Below, in pieces: positions 7,771 to 12,338 of a DNA stretch of 12,338 nucleotides. The position numbers and the translations under genes are program-made. The notes under the pieces were generated by a model. That model was not told the origin of the DNA. It made no database searches and was given only the letters and a program-made list of their open reading frames with translations. The stretch's first letter is position 1. Each line of letters begins with the position of its first letter. Source of the stretch: Candidatus Kapaibacterium sp. (GTDB taxonomy: Bacteria > Bacteroidota > Ignavibacteria > Kapaibacteriales > UBA2268); assembly GCA_027858275.1 (NCBI GenBank), contig JAQIDA010000187.1:1-12338 (forward strand). The letters run 5' to 3'.

Positions 7771-9639
7771 ATGTTAGAAAAAATCATTGATTTTAGTGTA
7801 CGGAACAAGTTGATTGTGATATTGTTCACGCTGTCAATTGTTGTTTTCGGTATGTATTCCATTATGAAAATTCCAATAGGAGCTGTGCCTGATATTACCA
7901 ACAATCAGGTTCAAGTAATAACAACATCCGGAAATCTTTCCACTCAGGAAATCGAGCAATTTATCACTGCACCGATTGAATTAGAAATGGCAAATTTACC
8001 GAGTGTTACAGAGATTCGGTCTATTTCAAAATTCGGTCTTTCAGTCGTTACAATTGTATTCGAAGACGGAATCGGCACTTATCTGCCAAGGCAATTAATA
8101 GCAGAAAAAATCAAGACTGCGTCGGCGAATATTCCGGAAGGTTTCGGTACTCCCGAACAAGGGCCGATCACTACCGGATTGGGCGAGATTTATCAATATA
8201 TATTGGACGTGAAACCCGGTTATGAAGATAAATATACTGCGATGGAATTGCGAACAGTTCAGGATTGGATTGTAAAACGCCAATTGTCGGGAATCCCCGG
8301 AGTAGTTGAGATCAACAGCTGGGGCGGTTATTTGAAACAGTATGAAGTGGCTGTTGACCCTTCGCGACTTAGGAGTATGGATATTTCATTAACCGAAGTC
8401 TTTGACGCTCTTAAATCCAATAACAGCATTTCGGGCGGAGCGTATATTGAAAAAACAGATCAGAGCTATTTTATTCGCGGCGACGGGCTTCTGAAATCTT
8501 TGTCTGATATTGGCGACGTAGTTGTCAAAAACAACGACGGGGTTCCGATATTAATGAAGGATCTTGCTGATATTCATTACGGCTATGCCAACAGATTCGG
8601 AGCTATAACGGCTAACGGACAAGGCGAGAAGGTTTTAGGACAGATAATGATGCTCAAAAACGCGGATTCAAAGCTCGTAATAAACGAGGTCAAAAAAAGA
8701 GTAGCAGAAGTTCAAAAAAATCTCCCCGAAGGAGTGTTTATAAATCCCATCCTTGAACGAGGCGAGTTAATTGACAAAACATCATTCACAGTTGTTGAAA
8801 ATTTGGTTCTCGGCAGTATAATTGTAGTTTTGATTGTTATCATTTTATTGGGAAATATTCGATCTGCTTTGGTAATAGCGTCAATGATTCCGTTGGCTCT
8901 GCTGTTTACTTTGTCAATGATGTATATTTTCGGAATTGACGCTAATTTGATGAGTCTTGGTGCTCTTGATTTCGGAATAATTATTGACGGTGCGGTGATT
9001 ATTGTTGAATTTATTGCAATCAAGATCACTGCCAAGAAAGTGGAATTAGAAATTGCTCAGGGGAATGAACGCCGAACACTAATGGATAAAATCACATTTA
9101 GCGGCGCATCCAAAATGATGCGTTCCGCTATTTTCGGGCAGATAATTATACTCATCGTATTTATTCCGATTCTGTCATTAAGCGGAGTTGAAGGCAAGAT
9201 GTTCAGACCAATGGCATTGTCGTTCAGTTTTGCTATAATCGGCGCTTTGATCCTCGGTTTAACTTGGTTGCCCGTAGCAGCGTCTTTGTTTTTAAAACCG
9301 GAAACAAAGAAGAAAAAGAATTTATCGGATTGGATCATGGAGATGCTTCATCGTTCTTACGCACCGGTGATTCGTTGGTCATGCAATCATAAATTATCTG
9401 TTTTGACTGCTGCCTTAGTATCACTGATTTTCACAGGATATATATTCATGAATATGGGCGGAGAGTTTGTACCGACATTGGATGAAGGTGATTTTGTCAT
9501 CCAGCCGGTTCTGAAAACGGGGACTTCTTTGTCAAAAACGATTGAGTATTCCACTCAAATAGAACAAATTCTCATTGATAATTTTCCCGAAGTTGACCAA
9601 ATTGTAAGTCGGAATAGGCGCGGCGGAGGTGCCTACTGA
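7771..9639 (+). CDS. czcA: CzcA-type heavy-metal efflux RND pump, N-terminal part (frameshifted)
   Basis: This is the first part of an inner-membrane RND proton/metal antiporter of the HME family, which exports divalent cations such as Zn, Co or Cd. Visible are TM1 (about 12-32), the porter-domain motif PIGAVPDITNNQVQVIT, the central TM block, and in TM4 GALDFGIIIDGAVIIVEF. The latter has D400, D406 and E413, equivalent to the CzcA proton-relay residues D402, D408 and E415. The first aspartate argues against the Cu/Ag (CusA) class. The usual VEN is VEF here. GGEFVPTLDEGDFVIQPVLKTGTSLSKTIEYS, after TM7, is typical. From residue 615 the frame reads NRRGGGAY and stops; the family reading IGAAEVPTDP continues in the +1 frame. 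It starts at ATG 7771, which gives the standard MLEKIIDFSVRNK N terminus, with a weak GGA upstream. Confidence 0.9.
   Translation: MLEKIIDFSVRNKLIVILFTLSIVVFGMYSIMKIPIGAVPDITNNQVQVITTSGNLSTQEIEQFITAPIELEMANLPSVTEIRSISKFGLSVVTIVFEDGIGTYLPRQLIAEKIKTASANIPEGFGTPEQGPITTGLGEIYQYILDVKPGYEDKYTAMELRTVQDWIVKRQLSGIPGVVEINSWGGYLKQYEVAVDPSRLRSMDISLTEVFDALKSNNSISGGAYIEKTDQSYFIRGDGLLKSLSDIGDVVVKNNDGVPILMKDLADIHYGYANRFGAITANGQGEKVLGQIMMLKNADSKLVINEVKKRVAEVQKNLPEGVFINPILERGELIDKTSFTVVENLVLGSIIVVLIVIILLGNIRSALVIASMIPLALLFTLSMMYIFGIDANLMSLGALDFGIIIDGAVIIVEFIAIKITAKKVELEIAQGNERRTLMDKITFSGASKMMRSAIFGQIIILIVFIPILSLSGVEGKMFRPMALSFSFAIIGALILGLTWLPVAASLFLKPETKKKKNLSDWIMEMLHRSYAPVIRWSCNHKLSVLTAALVSLIFTGYIFMNMGGEFVPTLDEGDFVIQPVLKTGTSLSKTIEYSTQIEQILIDNFPEVDQIVSRNRRGGGAY
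9610..9616 (+). other. Single-base frameshift splitting czcA
   Basis: After CGG (R614, 9610-9612) the sequence reads AATAGG, whereas the family sequence VSRIGAAEVPTDP needs ATAGGC. Removing one A at 9613 or 9614 joins the two frames into 1102 continuous residues. The site has no long homopolymer, no A6G-type slippery heptamer and no obvious stimulatory hairpin, so a genuine mutation or a consensus error is likelier than programmed frameshifting. Confidence 0.85.
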
Positions 9640-11080
9640 TCCTATGTCAATGGAGGAAATTGATGTAATAATTAAACTGAAACCTCGCGGAGAGTGGGTC
9701 AGCGGGTCGACCAAAGCAGAATTAGCCGAAAAATTCAAAGAGGCTTTGTCGGTTATTCCGGATGTTGACTACGAATTTACTCAACCGATCGAAATGCGAT
9801 TCAATGAATTGATTACCGGAGTTCGATCTGACATTGCCGTTAAATTATTTGGTGAAGACCTTGTTTATCTCGACAAGAAAGCCTCTGAGATTAAGGAACT
9901 CATTGAAAGCGTTCCCGGAGCGGCTGATGTTATCCTTGAAAAAACGGCTGGCCTGCCGCAAATGAGCGTAGTATATGACAGAAGCAAAATCGCTTATTAC
10001 GGTGTGGACGTTGAAACTTTGAACAGCAGCCTCGCTATGGCATTTGGCGGTGAAATTGCGGGTAGTATATTTGAAAAAGAAAAACGTTTTGATCTGGTCG
10101 TTCGACTTCAAAAGCAAAGCAGAACTGACATAGATAACATTGAACAACTTCAAATACCCTTGCCGAACGGCAAACAAATTCCACTGGCAGAGTTCGCGGA
10201 TATATCTTTTAATGAAGGACCCGCGAAAATATCAAGGGAGAACACTCATCGCCGTGTCGTTGTCAGCGTGAATGTCCGCAACCGAGATTTACAATCAGTC
10301 TACGAAGATATCAAAACAAAAATCAACGCTAATATCACTTTAGAACCCGGTAATTATATAACCTACGGCGGACAGTTTGACAATTTGCGAAACGCGACGG
10401 AGCGACTTATGTTCGCTGTTCCTTTTGCGCTGTTATTAATTTTTGTTTTTCTGCATTTCGCTTTTAAATCATTGAGAGACGCGATTTTGATATTCACAGC
10501 CGTTCCTTTATCCACCGTCGGAGGAGTCTTCTTCTTGTGGATAAGAGATATACCGTTCAGCGTTTCGGCGGGAATCGGATTTATAGCACTGTTCGGAATC
10601 GCTGTACTTAACGGAATAGTCCTGATTGAGCATCTTAAAGACTTGAAAGATCAAGGGATGACTGACATGCGCGAGCTTATTCTGACCGCGACAAAGGATC
10701 GACTGCGTCCGGTTATTCTTACTGCTGCTGCTGCGGCTATGGGGTTCTTGCCCATGGCAATATCAACCGGCTCAGGGGCTGAAGTACAACGCCCTCTCGC
10801 GACAGTAGTCATAGGTGGATTAGTTACTTCTTCAATGCTGACGATGATAGCTTTGCCACTTCTTTTTGAAATTTTTCATAATGTCAAAAGAATTCAACTA
10901 TGGCCTCTCAAATTGATAAAATCCAACACATTATTAATTGCAGTGCTAATAACTCTCGGCACGACAACATCATTCGTTCCTGTGAAAAATATTAGTTTTG
11001 AAGAAAATATTGATGCTTCGGAAATAGTAATCTGCAACTCAACAAACTCTCTCCGGCTTCCCGGAAAAATAATTATTTAA
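9629..11080 (+). CDS. czcA: CzcA-type heavy-metal efflux RND pump, C-terminal part (frameshifted)
   Basis: This is the remainder of the pump, overlapping the first part by 11 nt in another frame. It carries the second porter half (IDVIIKLKPRGEW, PIEMRFNELITGVRSDIAVKLFGEDL, YGGQFDNLRNATERL) and the final TM block, including FSVSAGIGFIALFGIAVLNGIVLIEHL, RLRPVILTAAAAAMGFLPMA and the last TM segment ending ALPLLFEIFH at about residue 1040 of the restored protein. The frame can nominally begin at GTG 9629 or ATG 9644, and GGAGG at 9625-9629 could allow weak re-initiation. However, a half pump lacking the relay residues would not work alone. Beyond the normal CzcA end lies a tail of about 60 residues: a hydrophobic stretch (about 1053-1066), then ISFEENIDASEIVICNSTNS, which resembles the start of a fused TolC-type domain cut short by a stop. 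The adaptor gene begins 12 nt later. Confidence 0.88.
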   Translation: MPTDPMSMEEIDVIIKLKPRGEWVSGSTKAELAEKFKEALSVIPDVDYEFTQPIEMRFNELITGVRSDIAVKLFGEDLVYLDKKASEIKELIESVPGAADVILEKTAGLPQMSVVYDRSKIAYYGVDVETLNSSLAMAFGGEIAGSIFEKEKRFDLVVRLQKQSRTDIDNIEQLQIPLPNGKQIPLAEFADISFNEGPAKISRENTHRRVVVSVNVRNRDLQSVYEDIKTKINANITLEPGNYITYGGQFDNLRNATERLMFAVPFALLLIFVFLHFAFKSLRDAILIFTAVPLSTVGGVFFLWIRDIPFSVSAGIGFIALFGIAVLNGIVLIEHLKDLKDQGMTDMRELILTATKDRLRPVILTAAAAAMGFLPMAISTGSGAEVQRPLATVVIGGLVTSSMLTMIALPLLFEIFHNVKRIQLWPLKLIKSNTLLIAVLITLGTTTSFVPVKNISFEENIDASEIVICNSTNSLRLPGKIII

Positions 11081-11092
11081 TCAAATTGAACA

Positions 11093-12223
11093 ATGAATAA
11101 TATGATAAGATTTAATTTAGCCAAGACAATATATATTGCGATGATTTTTGTCCTCCTCGGATGCGATAATTCGTCTGATAAGCCTGAGATTCCTGATGAG
11201 AAACCCGGAAACATCATTCAAATCAGCCAAGATAAATTTGTTTCTGACAAGATGAAAATCGGGGAATCAGTCGTTGTTGATTTTGCTGATGAGCTTCAAT
11301 GCAGCGGATATATTCAAGCTTCAGTCAACGGAATTGCTGAAATCAGCAGCCACATATCCGGAACGGTAGAAGCAATAAATTATTCGGTCGGAGATCATGT
11401 CAAAAAAGGTCAGATTCTTTCAAAGCTGTCCGGCAAAGAACTGATTATGCTTCAGCAAGAATTTATTGAGACCTCCTCAAATTTGAAAAACACACAATCA
11501 GATTTCGAAAGGACAAAGATTCTTTTTAATGATAAAATCGGATCGGAAAAAGAGTTTATGGCGGTTCAGAGTCAATATCAGGTCGCAAAATCTCAATTCC
11601 AATCGTTAAAACTACGTTTGGAACTTCTTAATCTTGATATTGAGAAAATCAAAGCTGGAAATATATATTCCGAGTTCCCTGTAATTGCTCCTATCAGCGG
11701 CCATATAACAAACATCAATTTGGTTTTAGGACAATTTGTTGAGACTCAAAGTAAGCTGTTTGAAATAGTCGATATTAACAAATTGCAATTACAACTGTCT
11801 GTTTTTGAGAAGAATATTTCAAAACTCAGTATTGGTCAGGATATAAGATTTAATTCTCCCGGAGCGCAGACTTCGGTTCATATTGCAGAACTGGTATCAA
11901 TCGAAAAAACAATTGATCCGGAATCGAAAACGATTCTCTGCAAAGCAAAAATTAAATTTGAGGACGGAGACAATTTCATTAATCGTTCTTATGTTGAAGC
12001 AAATATCATAGTAAATCGAAGACCGGCAAACGCTCTGCCGAGCGAGGCGATAATTGCTTCAGGAAAAGACAGCTATGTGTATATAGTTGAAAAAATTGAG
12101 AATGACATATATTATTTGCGGAAAGAGACTATCAGTATCGGCAGCTTATTTTCCGGATACGCCGAGATTATGACTCCGGGGATTATTTCAAAAGTTATCA
12201 ACGCCGGCGCATCTAAGATATAA
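11093..12223 (+). CDS. czcB: CzcB-type periplasmic adaptor lipoprotein of the efflux system
   Basis: This 376-residue membrane fusion protein would bridge the RND pump to an outer-membrane channel. The signal sequence ends in a lipobox, VLLGC, with Cys24 as the lipidated residue. The mature start is polar (DNSSDKPEIPDEKPG). GTVEAINYSVGDHVKKGQILSKLSG, beginning at residue 90, is the first lipoyl/barrel-sandwich half. Residues about 119-190 form the alpha-helical hairpin. VIAPISGHITNINLVLGQFVETQSKLFEIVDINKL, from 197, is the second half. A beta-barrel (to about 310) and a membrane-proximal domain (LPSEAIIASGKDSYVYIVE...) follow. The length is normal for the family, though the end (VINAGASKI) is somewhat short. 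No His-rich or Met-rich metal-binding N terminus is present, so the metal cannot be inferred from it. It lies 12 nt after the pump, so they are co-transcribed. ATG 11102 is a possible alternative start. Confidence 0.9.
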   Translation: MNNMIRFNLAKTIYIAMIFVLLGCDNSSDKPEIPDEKPGNIIQISQDKFVSDKMKIGESVVVDFADELQCSGYIQASVNGIAEISSHISGTVEAINYSVGDHVKKGQILSKLSGKELIMLQQEFIETSSNLKNTQSDFERTKILFNDKIGSEKEFMAVQSQYQVAKSQFQSLKLRLELLNLDIEKIKAGNIYSEFPVIAPISGHITNINLVLGQFVETQSKLFEIVDINKLQLQLSVFEKNISKLSIGQDIRFNSPGAQTSVHIAELVSIEKTIDPESKTILCKAKIKFEDGDNFINRSYVEANIIVNRRPANALPSEAIIASGKDSYVYIVEKIENDIYYLRKETISIGSLFSGYAEIMTPGIISKVINAGASKI

Positions 12224-12244
12224 TTGGACTATAGATTTAGAAAA

Positions 12245-12338
12245 CTAAAACAGGTAATTATTCTGATAAAACACATTGAGATTTTCCAGCTTAAAGATCA
12301 GGCTGAAGGCTGCGGCAAAGACGAGAATACCATAAAAG
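12245..12338 (-). CDS. Possible 3' end of a convergent gene (membrane protein C terminus)
   Basis: On the minus strand the frame is open from the window edge to TAG at 12245-12247 and reads FYGILVFAAAFSLIFKLENLNVFYQNNYLF. The hydrophobic segment followed by a short aromatic tail looks like the end of an inner-membrane protein. Only 30 residues are visible and the plus strand is also open here, so this is tentative. No family can be named. No hairpin terminator is visible between it and the adaptor gene stop at 12223. Confidence 0.28.
   Translation of the reverse strand, partial: FYGILVFAAAFSLIFKLENLNVFYQNNYLF

Noticed and set aside
9600..9640. Programmed ribosomal frameshift in the RND pump
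   Set aside because: The junction CGGAATAGG is not a known slippery heptamer, no downstream hairpin or pseudoknot is evident, and RND pumps are not known to use frameshifting. A mutation or sequence error is simpler.
12224..12338. Plus-strand open frame after the adaptor stop codon
   Set aside because: It has no ATG, only a TTG directly after the stop, and its sequence shows no recognisable protein character; the minus-strand reading looks more protein-like.

Overview
The window looks like a chromosomal piece from a Bacteroidota/Chlorobi-group bacterium, most likely Ignavibacteria, Kapabacteria or a relative. The main reason is the very large secreted protein at 1598-6427: it has a signal peptide and ends in an NPF...YIYKLTVGD...GKMTLLR tail, the type A sorting signal of the type IX secretion system (T9SS), which is confined to this group. 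Supporting signs are AT-rich DNA, weak or absent Shine-Dalgarno sites at most starts, and promoter candidates of the Bacteroidota TTG/TAnnTTTG type. No rRNA, tRNA, CRISPR array, IS element or phage gene is visible.

Layout, left to right. (1) Positions 1-1376 hold two tandem paralogous NfsB-like flavin nitroreductases. The first is cut by the window edge. Each is followed by its own hairpin terminator, so they look like separate transcription units. (2) Positions 1598-6427 encode a 1609-residue secreted multidomain protein of unknown function. (3) Positions 6523-7575 encode a 350-residue PLP-dependent protein of the DegT/DnrJ/EryC1 fold, behind a good Bacteroidota-type promoter. (4) Positions 7771-12223 form a heavy-metal efflux operon: a CzcA-type RND pump and, 12 nt later, a CzcB-type lipoprotein adaptor. 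(5) The last 94 nt may hold the 3' end of a convergent minus-strand gene.

The efflux operon is the only set of genes that clearly works together. The pump would take divalent metal from the periplasm or inner membrane, and the adaptor would link it to an outer-membrane channel. As written, the pump gene is broken by one extra base at about 9613, which splits it into 622- and 483-codon frames; removing that base restores 1102 continuous residues. The restored pump also carries a tail of about 60 residues beyond the usual CzcA end. The tail resembles the start of the TolC-type channel domain that many Bacteroidota fuse to CzcA, but the channel itself is missing, and no separate channel gene is visible here.

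I do not see a clearly new multi-gene system. The points most worth a second look are the frameshift and the vestigial channel junction in the efflux pump, the giant T9SS cargo protein, and the unusual active-site residue of the DegT-like protein.
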